Notes under the pieces: model-generated
What the model was told of the DNA's origin: nothing
Database searches by the model: none
The model's input: the letters and a program-made list of their open reading frames with translations, nothing else
Made by a program: the position numbers and the translations under genes
In this document: positions 25,707 to 33,716 of the stretch, in pieces
Numbering within the stretch: position 1 is the stretch's first letter
Layout: each line of letters starts with the position of its first letter
Source: JANPBY01 sp963851405
GTDB lineage: Bacteria; Actinomycetota; Actinomycetes; DATJPE01
Direction: 5' to 3'
DNA: 64,000 bases
Assembly (NCBI GenBank): GCA_963851405.1
Contig: CAWKPB010000007.1
Span: 248,001-312,000, forward strand

Positions 25707-25734
25707 TTGCGGACCGACCCCTCCTGGGTAGACC
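25707..25734 (+). promoter_or_regulatory. Promoter of the 6C RNA
   Basis: TTGCGG (25707-25712) and TAGACC (25729-25734) are spaced by 16 bases, compatible with a housekeeping sigma factor. The start of transcription would be near 25741. Confidence 0.45.
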
Positions 25735-25740
25735 ATGGGG

Positions 25741-25838
25741 GAGCCGGCGAAAGAGCTGGTTGCTCGGTCCGACCCCTCCCCCCCGGGCCTGGACCGCAGC
25801 GACGACCCCCGCTATCCCCCCCAGCGGGGGTCGTCCCT
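25741..25838 (+). ncRNA. 6C small RNA
   Basis: Two hairpins carry C-rich loops on the plus strand, the definition of the 6C family. In the first, CGGTCC (25765-25770) pairs with GGACCG (25791-25796) and the loop holds a run of seven or more C. In the second, a perfect 13-pair stem (25801-25813 with 25823-25835) closes the loop ATCCCCCCC and can also end transcription. The 6C RNA (B11 in M. tuberculosis, scr3559 in S. coelicolor, recalled) is encoded between the HAD gene and the CpaE/Ssd gene, exactly as here. Its C-rich loops pair with G-rich mRNA sites. The 5' end is estimated from the promoter. Confidence 0.88.
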
Positions 25839-25879
25839 TGTCCGCACTCGGGTGGACCCATCAACAGTGCGCATCGCGC

Positions 25880-25898
25880 CGATCACCCACAGTGATCG
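25880..25898. repeat. 19-base palindrome upstream of the tad operon (possible operator)
   Basis: CGATCAC-CCACA-GTGATCG has perfect 7-base arms and lies between the 6C RNA and the first tad gene. The core TCACCCACAGTGA differs from the BldD consensus as I recall it at one position. Confidence 0.55.
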
Positions 25899-26020
25899 TT
25901 TGGCCGATCTCCCCAGGCCCCAGTTATCCACGTCTCCCGGCGCCAGGGTTGGCCCCCGGGTACGGCCGGGGCAGGGTCGCTGGCCTCAGTTCGTGCCGGC
26001 GACAGCAGCGGAGGCCACCC

Positions 26021-27133
26021 ATGACGTCCACCACCAAGTCCGCGGGAGGAACCAGTCCCCGAGTGCTGGTGGCGACCAGTGATCGAGGTCTGCTCGACGA
26101 TCTCCTGCGGCTCGCGGCCGCCGCCGGCGTCGAGGTGGAGGTGGCAGCCGACGCCGGTGCGGCGCGTAGGAGCTGGGCGCGCGCTGCGGGAGTCGTCGTG
26201 GGAGATGACCTGGGCCCGGACTTGCTCCTTCGTCCCCCCGCGAGGCGCGAGGGGGTGATCCTCCTCGGCATCGATCAGGACGACGCAACGATTTGGCGGC
26301 GTGGCGTTGATCTTGGGGTGGGACATGTCGTCTTCCTGCCAGACGCCGAGCCCTGGCTGCTCGGATGGCTCGCCGATCGTGGGGATCAGCGCCGCGGGCC
26401 GCTGGGTGTCGGCCAGGTGGTTGGCGTGGTCGGCGGTCGCGGCGGAGCGGGGGCCTCCACCTTCGCCGTCGCGCTCGCGCGCGCCTCTGTTCGAGCTGGT
26501 GCCGAGACCATGCTGATTGATGCTGATCCCCTGGGTGGTGGGTTGGACCTCCTCCTCGGGCTCGAGGGCGTCGAAGGCCTCCGTTGGCCAGACCTCGCCG
26601 GTGCGCAGGGCCGGATGTCCACGACGACGTTGGGCTCGACGCTGTTGTCTGAGGATGGCTTGGGCGTTCTTGCCTGGGCGCGAGACGACCTGGTCCAGAT
26701 CGAACCGCCCGCGATCGAGTCGGTGCTTGCGGCAGCTGCCCGCGGACACGACGTGGTCGTGGTGGATCTGCCGCGCAGTTTGGATCCCGCGGCGGGGCTG
26801 GCGGCGGCCCGGTGCTCGGTGATCTACCTGCTCGTCCCAGCCGAGGTGCGCGCGGTGTCGTCGGCGGCTCGGGTGGCCAACAGCTTTCGGGCGGTGGCCC
26901 CCCAGCTGGAGGTTGTGGTGCGCGGGCCAGCGCCAGGCGGTCTCGCTGGCGAGGACATCGCGGATGCGTTGGGATGGCCACTCGCTGGCTCGATGAAGGC
27001 CGAGCCTGGGCTGGCGCTGTGTCTTGAGCGGGGCGAGGCACCGGGGGGTCGACGGCGCTCTCCATTGGCCCGGTTGTCCGATCGCCTCATGGCCGAGCTG
27101 CTGCGTACGGAGCACCCCAACGAAGCGGCCTGA
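26021..27133 (+). CDS. CpaE/TadZ-like septum site-determining protein (Ssd)
   Basis: A 370-residue protein. An N-terminal receiver-like domain (VLVATSDRGLLDDLLRLAAA) precedes a ParA/MinD-like ATPase domain near residues 128-350. The P-loop reads GGRGGAGASTFAVALA, lacking the signature Lys of normal MinD/ParA proteins, as is also the case for Ssd of M. tuberculosis (Rv3660c, recalled). Later motifs include LIDADPLGGGLDLLLG and DVVVVDLPRSL. It is the likely TadZ/CpaE localisation factor of the pilus and may influence septum placement. ATG 26021 has GGAGG 7 bases upstream; the longer open frame to 25760 runs through the 6C RNA. It starts the tad operon. Confidence 0.88.
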   Translation: MTSTTKSAGGTSPRVLVATSDRGLLDDLLRLAAAAGVEVEVAADAGAARRSWARAAGVVVGDDLGPDLLLRPPARREGVILLGIDQDDATIWRRGVDLGVGHVVFLPDAEPWLLGWLADRGDQRRGPLGVGQVVGVVGGRGGAGASTFAVALARASVRAGAETMLIDADPLGGGLDLLLGLEGVEGLRWPDLAGAQGRMSTTTLGSTLLSEDGLGVLAWARDDLVQIEPPAIESVLAAAARGHDVVVVDLPRSLDPAAGLAAARCSVIYLLVPAEVRAVSSAARVANSFRAVAPQLEVVVRGPAPGGLAGEDIADALGWPLAGSMKAEPGLALCLERGEAPGGRRRSPLARLSDRLMAELLRTEHPNEAA

Positions 27134-27135
27134 TC

Positions 27136-28296
27136 GTGGACACCGAACTTGTCGACCGAGTGAGGTCGCGGCTGCTCGCTGACTCCGGCGGTGACCCGCT
27201 GGCCGCGCGCGCGGTGGCTGCTGCCGTTCGGGCCGAGGGTCGAACTCTCGATGACCGCGCAGTGCTGGCCTTGGTTGACGCGCTGCGTGAGGAACTGGTC
27301 GGCGCGGGTCCGCTCGCCGCGCTCCTCGAAGATCCGAACGTCACCGATGTTCTGGTGAATGCTCCCGACCAGATCTGGCTGGACCGCGGCCGTGGACTGG
27401 AGCCCGCGGGCCTGATCCTGCCCGACGAGGCTGCGGTCCGCAGGCTGGCCCAGCGGATGGCGGCTGCCGCAGGACGAAGACTCGATGATGCCGCCCCGTG
27501 GTGCGACGTCCGGCTGCCCAGCGGTGTACGGCTGCACGCGATCTTGCCGCCCATCGCCAGGGCCGGTACGACGCTCTCCTTTCGGGTTCCCGCCCGACGG
27601 GCTTGGACCCTGGAGGAGTTGGGCACCGCCGGGGCGCTCGGCCCGATCGGGACGTCAGTGCTTCGGGCGGTCGTTGAAGCACGCGTGTCGTTTCTCGTCT
27701 CCGGGGGGACTGGCACCGGCAAGACGACCCTGCTGTCCACTCTTCTAGGGCTGGCCGCCTCGCGCGAGCGATTGATCCTCGTCGAGGATCTCCCCGAGTT
27801 GCGGCCGGAGCACCCTCACGTGGTCGGTCTCTCTGCTCGGCCGCCCAACGTCGAGGGGGCTGGGGCCGTCTCCCTGCGCGATCTGGTCCGGCAGGCTCTG
27901 CGCATGCGCCCGGACCGTCTGGTCGTCGGTGAGTGCAGGGGCGCCGAGGTGGTCGACTTGCTGTCGGCGATGAACACCGGCCACGACGGCGGGTGTGGAA
28001 CCGTGCACACGAACTCACCTGAAGACCTGCCTGCCCGGCTCGAAGCTCTGGCTGTCGCGGCCGGCCTCACCCGAGCCGGGCTGCACTCCCAGCTGGCCAG
28101 CGCAGTGGATGTGGTCCTTCACCTAGGGCACGGAGAGCTTGGACAACGGGTTCTGCAACAGGTCGCAGTCTTGATCCGAGACCAAGAGGGGTGGGTCCAG
28201 TCGATGCCCGCGTTGGTGCGTGAGTCCGGGGATCTGCGGCCGGCTGACGGCGCTGAGTTGCTGCAGTCGTTGCTGGGCCACCGGCTTCGCGGGTAG
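27136..28296 (+). CDS. tadA: TadA/CpaF pilus assembly ATPase
   Basis: A 386-residue secretion ATPase of the type II/IV family. Walker A is SGGTGTGKTTLLSTLLG near residues 194-210, the Asp box is LILVEDLPELRPEHPHV, and Walker B with the His box is PDRLVVGECRGAEVVDLLSA followed by MNTGHDGGCGTVHTN. The N-terminal domain contains the NVTDVLVNAPDQIWLD signature of TadA/CpaF. It powers Flp pilus assembly at the inner membrane. The GTG start lies 2 bases after the Ssd stop. All ATPase motifs are intact. Confidence 0.94.
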   Translation: MDTELVDRVRSRLLADSGGDPLAARAVAAAVRAEGRTLDDRAVLALVDALREELVGAGPLAALLEDPNVTDVLVNAPDQIWLDRGRGLEPAGLILPDEAAVRRLAQRMAAAAGRRLDDAAPWCDVRLPSGVRLHAILPPIARAGTTLSFRVPARRAWTLEELGTAGALGPIGTSVLRAVVEARVSFLVSGGTGTGKTTLLSTLLGLAASRERLILVEDLPELRPEHPHVVGLSARPPNVEGAGAVSLRDLVRQALRMRPDRLVVGECRGAEVVDLLSAMNTGHDGGCGTVHTNSPEDLPARLEALAVAAGLTRAGLHSQLASAVDVVLHLGHGELGQRVLQQVAVLIRDQEGWVQSMPALVRESGDLRPADGAELLQSLLGHRLRG

Positions 28297-28303
28297 CCCG
28301 CCC

Positions 28304-29158
28304 ATGATCCGGACCGCAGTGGTGGCTGGAGTGCTAGCCGGCACTGCAGCCTGGGCCTGGATCAGCGTTTCCCCGTCTTTGCCCGGCATGCGCCCAGAGA
28401 GCAAGCGCCGTCGGCCGAAGACCCTGAGCACGCCTGGACGCTCGGCGGTCTCCATCGGTGGTGTGGCCGTCGGCCTCGTTGCGGTGCTGGTGGGCTCTGC
28501 GCAGGTGGTGGTCACGTTGGTCCTCGTCTCGGTTGGAGCCTTTGCTCTGCGGCAGCGCAGACAGAATCAACGGCTCGCTTTCGAGCAGCGGTTGGCCGCC
28601 GCGGTCGCCGAGGTCGTTGGCTCCCTGGGGGCCGACGTCGCGGCCGGGGCCGTACCACTGGAGTCCCTGTCCGCGGCCGCGACCGAGTGTGCGTCCTCGT
28701 CAGCTGGCTCCGGTCGAACCACTTTGGGTCAGTGCCTGGACGCCGCGGTCTCTGCGGGACGCCTCGGAGGCGATGTCTGCGGCGAGCTTCGACGGTTGGC
28801 CGAGCGGCCGGGCGCCGAGGGCCTTCGCGACCTAGCGATCGCTTGGGAGGTGGCCGAGCGGTGTGGGGCTCGGGTCGCGGTCGTCCTCGAGGGGGTGATC
28901 GAGGGGCTCACCGAGAAGCAGGCCGCACGAAGCGCGGTGGATGCCTCGCTCGCGGGGGCCAGGGCGTCGGCTCGGCTCCTCGCAGCGCTCCCCGTCTTCG
29001 GCCTTGGCATGGGTGCGGCACTGGGTGCCCATCCGTTCGCCTTTCTGGTGGGTCATCCGGTCGGTCGAGGGTGCCTGTTTGCTGGTCTGGGGCTGGAGGC
29101 CACTGGGGTCTGGTGGACGGAACGTCTCGCTGCTGCTGCCAGACGACGGGCCTCATGA
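28304..29158 (+). CDS. tadB: TadB-like pilus assembly membrane protein
   Basis: A 284-residue protein starting at ATG 28304. Two hydrophobic helices lie near residues 4-20 and 50-72. A T2SS-F-type cytoplasmic domain (AVAEVVGSLGADVAAGAVPL, GLTEKQAARSAVDASLAGAR) follows, then two further helices near the C-terminus. With the TadC-like neighbour it forms the inner membrane platform on which the TadA ATPase acts. The stop overlaps the next start (ATGA at 29155). The open frame begins earlier at 28220, but that part overlaps the end of tadA. Confidence 0.85.
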   Translation: MIRTAVVAGVLAGTAAWAWISVSPSLPGMRPESKRRRPKTLSTPGRSAVSIGGVAVGLVAVLVGSAQVVVTLVLVSVGAFALRQRRQNQRLAFEQRLAAAVAEVVGSLGADVAAGAVPLESLSAAATECASSSAGSGRTTLGQCLDAAVSAGRLGGDVCGELRRLAERPGAEGLRDLAIAWEVAERCGARVAVVLEGVIEGLTEKQAARSAVDASLAGARASARLLAALPVFGLGMGAALGAHPFAFLVGHPVGRGCLFAGLGLEATGVWWTERLAAAARRRAS

Positions 29159-29892
29159 GCGCGCTGATCGCGGCCGCCTGTCTCGTGCTGGCTTGCTGCA
29201 CCTGGCGACCGAGTCGGCCTGGCGCTGCCCGCCTGCGGCGTTTGGTCGCGTCGGTGTCCCCGCCACGAGAACGGCCACCTTCACGGCTTTCTAGGTCCAT
29301 TCCGCAGGTCGTTGCCGCGGCTGTGGTCGGGCTGGGCCTCGGCGTGCTCATCGGAGGGCTCTTGGGGCTCGTCGTCGGAGTGCTCTCACCCGTGGTCGTG
29401 GTCCGGACTCTGGCTCATTTGCGTACTCGGGCCGAGAAGGAACGAGTCGAACTCATGCGCGCGGATGTTCCGTTGGTCGGAGATCTGATGGCCTCGCTGC
29501 TTCGTTCGGGCGCTGATCCGCTCAGCGCCGCGGGCGCTGTGGCGTCGTCACTGGATGGACCTTTGGCCGAGGCCATGGATGGCTGCGTCCGCTCGCTGCG
29601 GTTGGGTGAGCCACCGGACGCGGCATGGGCGCCCTTGATGGACGACGAGGTGACGGCCGCCTTGGTACGTCCGCTGGTTCGGGCGGCCGAACGCGGTTCG
29701 TCCGCTGCCCCGGCCATGGCTCGCGCCAGCGCCGACTTGCGGCGCCAGGCGAGGGCCAGGGCGGCCGCGGCGGCGGACACCGTCGCCGTGCGGGCCGTCG
29801 GGCCTCTTGGTGTGTGTTTCCTGCCGGCGTTCGTGTTGCTCGCCGTCGTCCCGCTCGTCGCGGGGTGGATTCTGGTCCTCATCCAAGGTTGA
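29155..29892 (+). CDS. tadC: TadC-like pilus assembly membrane protein
   Basis: A 245-residue protein starting at ATG 29155 within the ATGA overlap with tadB. Helices lie near residues 3-15, 50-83 and 215-240. Between them is a T2SS-F domain with ADVPLVGDLMASLLRSGADP and LRLGEPPDAAW, typical of TadB/TadC. It is the second platform protein of the Flp pilus machine. The frame is open far upstream (28687), but that is a shadow of tadB. A 139-base gap without a gene follows before the pilin-like gene. Confidence 0.85.
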   Translation: MSALIAAACLVLACCTWRPSRPGAARLRRLVASVSPPRERPPSRLSRSIPQVVAAAVVGLGLGVLIGGLLGLVVGVLSPVVVVRTLAHLRTRAEKERVELMRADVPLVGDLMASLLRSGADPLSAAGAVASSLDGPLAEAMDGCVRSLRLGEPPDAAWAPLMDDEVTAALVRPLVRAAERGSSAAPAMARASADLRRQARARAAAAADTVAVRAVGPLGVCFLPAFVLLAVVPLVAGWILVLIQG

Positions 29893-30031
29893 GCACGACT
29901 TCTCCACAGGACATAGCGATCCCCAGATGGGGCATCCACGGCTGCGGAACTTGGGAGTTCGGCGGATCGTGAGGTCGGTCCCGGAAGCGGTCCGGGCGTG
30001 ACCCCGGTCTCGGCCGGTTGGAGGTCAGCGC

Positions 30032-30241
30032 ATGGTTCTTGTTCCCTCTGTCCCCTCGAAAGACCGCGTACCCCGTCTACGGATGGTTGAGTCTCAGGCT
30101 GGCTCAGTGACCGCCGAGTATGCCGTCGCGACCGTGGCGGCCTGCGGTTTCGCGGGCGTGCTCTACAAGATCCTCACCTCGTCTCAGGTCTTGGATCTGG
30201 TCGTCTCGTTGTTCACCAAGGCCCTGAGCCTCATCTTCTGA
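30032..30241 (+). CDS. DUF4244 Flp pilin-like protein
   Basis: A 69-residue protein. After a basic head comes QAGSVTAEYAVATVAACGFA, where a Gly is followed at +5 by Glu and then a hydrophobic stretch. That is the prepilin peptidase cleavage pattern (G^xxxxE). The rest is a single hydrophobic helix plus a short C-terminal amphipathic tail. It is probably the major pilin of the tad locus. A good ribosome binding site (GGAGG, 7 bases upstream) precedes the ATG. It corresponds to Rv3656c by position (recalled). Confidence 0.85.
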   Translation: MVLVPSVPSKDRVPRLRMVESQAGSVTAEYAVATVAACGFAGVLYKILTSSQVLDLVVSLFTKALSLIF

Positions 30242-30249
30242 CCCGCGCC

Positions 30250-30624
30250 ATGAACGCCGTTCGTAGGACCCCAGCCAGAGACCGGGGGGCCGCCACCGCC
30301 GAGATCGCGGTGGCACTGCCCGTGCTGTTGGCCATCGTTTGGCTGCTCTTGGGGGTCCTTCGGATCGGGCATGCACAGGTGGACAACCAGGACGCCGCGC
30401 GGGCCGCAGCTCGCGCGGCGTCTCGCGGCGAGACCAGCGAAGTCGTACAACGGACGGCCCAGCTTGCAGCCGGCGGCGCCGACGTATTCATCGAGCGAGT
30501 CGATGGTCTCTTGGTCGTCGAGGTGAGCAGTGCGGTCCCGTGGCTCGGCCCCTGGCACCTTGCCCCGGTCACCGTGCGCGGGCGAGCAGTCGCCTACCCG
30601 CAGACATCGATAGGCGCGTCGTGA
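30250..30624 (+). CDS. tadE: TadE-like pseudopilin
   Basis: A 124-residue protein with a basic head, then RGAATAEIAVALPVLLAIVW, the TadE processing and membrane segment. The remaining part is a small exported domain (QDAARAAARAASRGETSEVV onward). It is likely a minor pilin of the Flp type, processed by a prepilin peptidase not found in this window. It lies 8 bases after the pilin-like gene and overlaps the next gene by 4 bases (GTGA). Confidence 0.85.
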   Translation: MNAVRRTPARDRGAATAEIAVALPVLLAIVWLLLGVLRIGHAQVDNQDAARAAARAASRGETSEVVQRTAQLAAGGADVFIERVDGLLVVEVSSAVPWLGPWHLAPVTVRGRAVAYPQTSIGAS

Positions 30625-31001
30625 CCGGGCCTCCCCGGCTGCGTGGCGAGCTGGGCTCCGGCTCCATCTGGGTGCTGATCGCTGCGCTCATGGTGATGGC
30701 CCTCGGGCTGATGGTCGTGCTGACTCTCGGGCTGGCTGCCGCGCGCGCCCGAGCGGCTACCGCAGCCGATCTGGCGGCCCTGGCGGCCGCGGGATCGCCC
30801 CAGGCGGCGTCCCCTTGTGCTCTCGCTGCCCACGTAGCGGCTGCCCACGACGCGGCGCTGCAGCGCTGCCTCGTGCGACGCACTCCCCTCGGGTCGATCG
30901 TCGACGTCGAGGTCACCACGTCGTGGTCCGTGGCGATTCCTGGCGGTCTTACGGTGCGTTCGCGGGCCGGCCCCGTAGAAGCGCGCGAAGCAGCCGGGTA
31001 G
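30621..31001 (+). CDS. Rv3654c-like/TadE-like exported protein (helicase-secretion neighbourhood family)
   Basis: A 126-residue protein from GTG 30621. The N-terminal segment GSGSIWVLIAALMVMALGLM is a pilin-type membrane helix, followed by ARAATAADLAALAAAG and two cysteines (residues about 61 and 74) that could form a disulfide. Members of this family are always found beside the tad genes and the DEAD helicase, as here. The last 53 bases overlap the end of the convergent helicase gene. The open frame starts at 30339, but that is a shadow of tadE. Confidence 0.82.
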   Translation: MTGPPRLRGELGSGSIWVLIAALMVMALGLMVVLTLGLAAARARAATAADLAALAAAGSPQAASPCALAAHVAAAHDAALQRCLVRRTPLGSIVDVEVTTSWSVAIPGGLTVRSRAGPVEAREAAG

Positions 31002-33288
31002 CGCCGGCCTTATCCAACGGGTCATTGCCGTTGCCGCACTTCGGTGACTGGGCACACGACGGGCATCCGGCGGGACAGTCGCAGGCTTCGAGCGCTGCCA
31101 GCGTGGCGGCTAGCCACTCGGGGGCTCGGCGGTAGCCCCGCTCGGCGAAGCCGGCTCCTCCCGCGTGACCGTCGTAGACGAAGACCGTTGGTCGCCCGGT
31201 GTCGGGGTGATGGCCCGTTGAGAGCCCTCCCACATCCCAACGGTCGCACGTGGCCACCAGCGGGAGCAGCCCGATCGCTGTGTGCTCCGCCGCGTGGACC
31301 GCGCCCGGTACATCACCCGGCTCCAGCGAAGATTCCACGAGCTGGTCGTCCGACACGGTCCACCAGGTCGCGGTCGTGCGAAGCGAACGCTCGGGCAGTT
31401 CCAGAGCCACCTCGCCCAGTACCTCGCCCGTGCCGAGCCTGCGCTTCAGGTAGCTCACCACCCGACTGGTCACCTCCACGGAACCCAACGACAGCTGTCC
31501 TTGGCCCCACGTCTGGAACTCCTGCTCAGCGATGATCCGCAGATCAGTCGTGGACCTCGCCGAGGTCGTCCAGTCTGGGGTTGCCTCGTCAATGAGGGCA
31601 ACACCGTCTTCTAGATCGAGCGAATCGACGAGGAATGAGCGGCCGAGATGGACGTAGACCGCGCCGCGATGCACGGTTCGGTCCGCCGCCCCTCGGTCGA
31701 CGGTGCCCACGACGCGACCGGTGGAGCGTTCGACGATCTGAACCGGTGCGCCGCCGGTTCCGCGCAAGTCGGCGAGGTCCGTGGCCCGCTCCGGACGGGT
31801 CCAGTACCAACCGGAGGGCCGGGCGCGGAGCATCCCCTGATCAACTAAGTCCGCGGTGACCTCGCTGGCCCGCGGCCCGAATTCGGTGAGGTCCGCTGCA
31901 GTGAGCGGCAATTCCGCAGCCGCCGCACACAGGTGTGGCGCCAGGACGTGGGGGTTGTCCGGGTCCAGGACGGTTGCCTCTACGGGCCGCCCGAACACCG
32001 CCTCCGGGTGATGGACCAAGTAGGTGTCCAGGGGGTCGTCGCGTGCTATCAGCACGGCTAGGGCCTCCTGCCCCGCTCGGCCAGCTCGCCCCGCCTGCTG
32101 CCACATCGATGACAAGCGGCCGGGCCACCCGGCGATGAGGACAACATCTAGTCCGGTGACGTCCACGCCCAACTCCAGCGCGCTAGTCGCTGCTACCGCG
32201 AGCAGCGCTCCGGTTTGAAGCTCAGCCTCGATCGCGCGACGTTCCTCGGGCAAGTAGCCGGCCCGGTAGGCCGAGACGGTTCTTCCGAGGGCCTGGTCGA
32301 CATCCGTCACCTTCTCCTGCGTCATGGTCGCGACGACCTCGGCCCCGCGCCGTGAACGCACGAAAGCCAACGTGCGCGCACCTTCGACCACGCAGTCGGT
32401 CAACAGATCCGCGGTCTCACTGAGTACGGACCTACGGACCGGTGCTCCGCGTTCTCCGACGAGGTCGGTCAGCGGCGGCTCCCAGAGCGCGAACTCGGAG
32501 GCGGCGCGGGGCGACCCGTCCGCTGTGACAGCCGCGATGGGGGCCCCGATGAGCCGGCTGCCCGCGATTTCAGGGTCGGCGACCGTAGCGGAGGCCAGGA
32601 TGAAGACCGGATCGGAGCCGTACCGCCGAGCCACCCGCCGAAGGCGCCTCAGCACCAGGGCGACGTGCGAGCCGAAGACCCCGCGGTAAGCGTGGCATTC
32701 ATCGACGACGACAAAGCGCAGCGAACGCCAGAACGAGGCCCATCGGCTGTGTCCGGGAAGCAGCGCGTGATGCAGCATGTCGGGGTTGGTCAACACGTAG
32801 TTTGCGTGCGCTCGCACCCAGTCCCGCTGCTCGGTGGGCGTATCGCCGTCGTAGGTGGCCGCCCGAACTCCCCGGACGTCGAGCTCCTCGATCACCCGCC
32901 ACTGGTCGGCCGCGAGGGCCTTGGTCGGGCTGAGATACAAAACCGTGGCGGCGCGGCCGAGGGCCCCGCCCTCGGTGATGGTCGTGAGCGTGGGCAGCAG
33001 GTAAGCCACCGACTTGCCTGAGGCGGTGCCGGTGGAGAGCACGACCGAACGCCCCCCGTGCGCATGCTCGGCCGTGCTCACCTGGTGGGCGTACGGCCGT
33101 CGGATCCCCACGCCGGTAAGAGCCGCGATCACCTCGGGGTTCCCCCAGTCCGGCCAGGCCGCATGGGCCGCCGGCCGGGCTGGGATCTGCTGCACATGAG
33201 TGAGCCGATCAACGCGAGCAGGAGTGAGCAGCCGTGTGAGCAAGGGCCCCGGCGTCGGGGCGGCGTCTGGTGAAGGGGTGAGGGACAC
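30949..33288 (-). CDS. DEAD/DEAH-box helicase with C-terminal zinc-binding (MrfA-like) domain
   Basis: A 779-residue superfamily 2 helicase. Motif I is STGTASGKSVAYLLP, motif Ia LYLSPTKALAADQ, motif II VVDECHAYRG (DECH), motif III ASATVADP, and motif VI QQAGRAGRAGQEAL. The C-terminus has a four-cysteine cluster (CDCPAGCPSCAQSPKCG) within a DUF1998/MrfA-like region, which in related enzymes acts in DNA repair, including mitomycin adduct removal. GTG 33288 is chosen; the frame runs to 33399 and would overlap bldG. It converges on the tad operon with a 53-base overlap. Confidence 0.92.
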   Translation of the reverse strand: MSLTPSPDAAPTPGPLLTRLLTPARVDRLTHVQQIPARPAAHAAWPDWGNPEVIAALTGVGIRRPYAHQVSTAEHAHGGRSVVLSTGTASGKSVAYLLPTLTTITEGGALGRAATVLYLSPTKALAADQWRVIEELDVRGVRAATYDGDTPTEQRDWVRAHANYVLTNPDMLHHALLPGHSRWASFWRSLRFVVVDECHAYRGVFGSHVALVLRRLRRVARRYGSDPVFILASATVADPEIAGSRLIGAPIAAVTADGSPRAASEFALWEPPLTDLVGERGAPVRRSVLSETADLLTDCVVEGARTLAFVRSRRGAEVVATMTQEKVTDVDQALGRTVSAYRAGYLPEERRAIEAELQTGALLAVAATSALELGVDVTGLDVVLIAGWPGRLSSMWQQAGRAGRAGQEALAVLIARDDPLDTYLVHHPEAVFGRPVEATVLDPDNPHVLAPHLCAAAAELPLTAADLTEFGPRASEVTADLVDQGMLRARPSGWYWTRPERATDLADLRGTGGAPVQIVERSTGRVVGTVDRGAADRTVHRGAVYVHLGRSFLVDSLDLEDGVALIDEATPDWTTSARSTTDLRIIAEQEFQTWGQGQLSLGSVEVTSRVVSYLKRRLGTGEVLGEVALELPERSLRTTATWWTVSDDQLVESSLEPGDVPGAVHAAEHTAIGLLPLVATCDRWDVGGLSTGHHPDTGRPTVFVYDGHAGGAGFAERGYRRAPEWLAATLAALEACDCPAGCPSCAQSPKCGNGNDPLDKAGATRLLRALLRGRPANAP

Positions 33289-33358
33289 GTCCCAGGCATC
33301 TTCGCACCGGGGTGGTTGAATCTCCTCGCACGTCTTCACCAGGAACGGAGGCAGCGAC

Positions 33359-33700
33359 GTGGACCTGACCTTGGCCACGCAAACACGTGGCGACTTCATC
33401 GTGATCGCCGTGGGCGGCGAGATCGACGTCTACACCGCCCCCCAACTCAGGGAGCTCGTGGTCGGGCTGGTTGACGAGGGTCAGGTGCAGTTGATCTGCG
33501 ACCTCTCGGAGGTGCAGTTCCTCGATTCCACTGGGCTGGGCGTGCTGGTCGGCGCGCTCAACCGGGTCCGAGCGCACGAAGGAACCCTGTCCCTGGTGGT
33601 GACCGAGGAACGCATCCTGAAGGTCTTCGAGATCACCGGTCTTCGCAAGGTCTTTCCCATCCACGCGACCGTCGACGCGGCCCTCGAACTCCGCGACTGA
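33359..33700 (+). CDS. bldG: Anti-sigma factor antagonist BldG
   Basis: A 113-residue STAS protein. It starts LTLATQTRGDFIVIAVGGEI and has the phospho-acceptor Ser in FLDSTGLGVLVGAL near residue 57. The C-terminal part (LKVFEITGLRKVFPIHATVD) and the exact length match BldG of Streptomyces very closely, as I recall that sequence. Dephosphorylated BldG-type proteins sequester anti-sigma factors and so free sigma factors for development and stress. GGAGG lies before the GTG. The partner HATPase-fold gene follows 16 bases later, as in Streptomyces, and the helicase is divergent. Confidence 0.92.
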   Translation: MDLTLATQTRGDFIVIAVGGEIDVYTAPQLRELVVGLVDEGQVQLICDLSEVQFLDSTGLGVLVGALNRVRAHEGTLSLVVTEERILKVFEITGLRKVFPIHATVDAALELRD

Positions 33701-33716
33701 TCGGGCGACGCGCTCC

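Noticed and set aside
25924..25932. A DnaA-box-like sequence (TTATCCACG)
   Set aside because: A single site with one mismatch, no cluster of boxes and no dnaA/dnaN genes nearby, so not an origin.
25883..27115. A 410-residue open frame opposite the Ssd gene
   Set aside because: Arg/Pro/His-rich antisense frame; it runs through the operator palindrome and the Ssd P-loop region.
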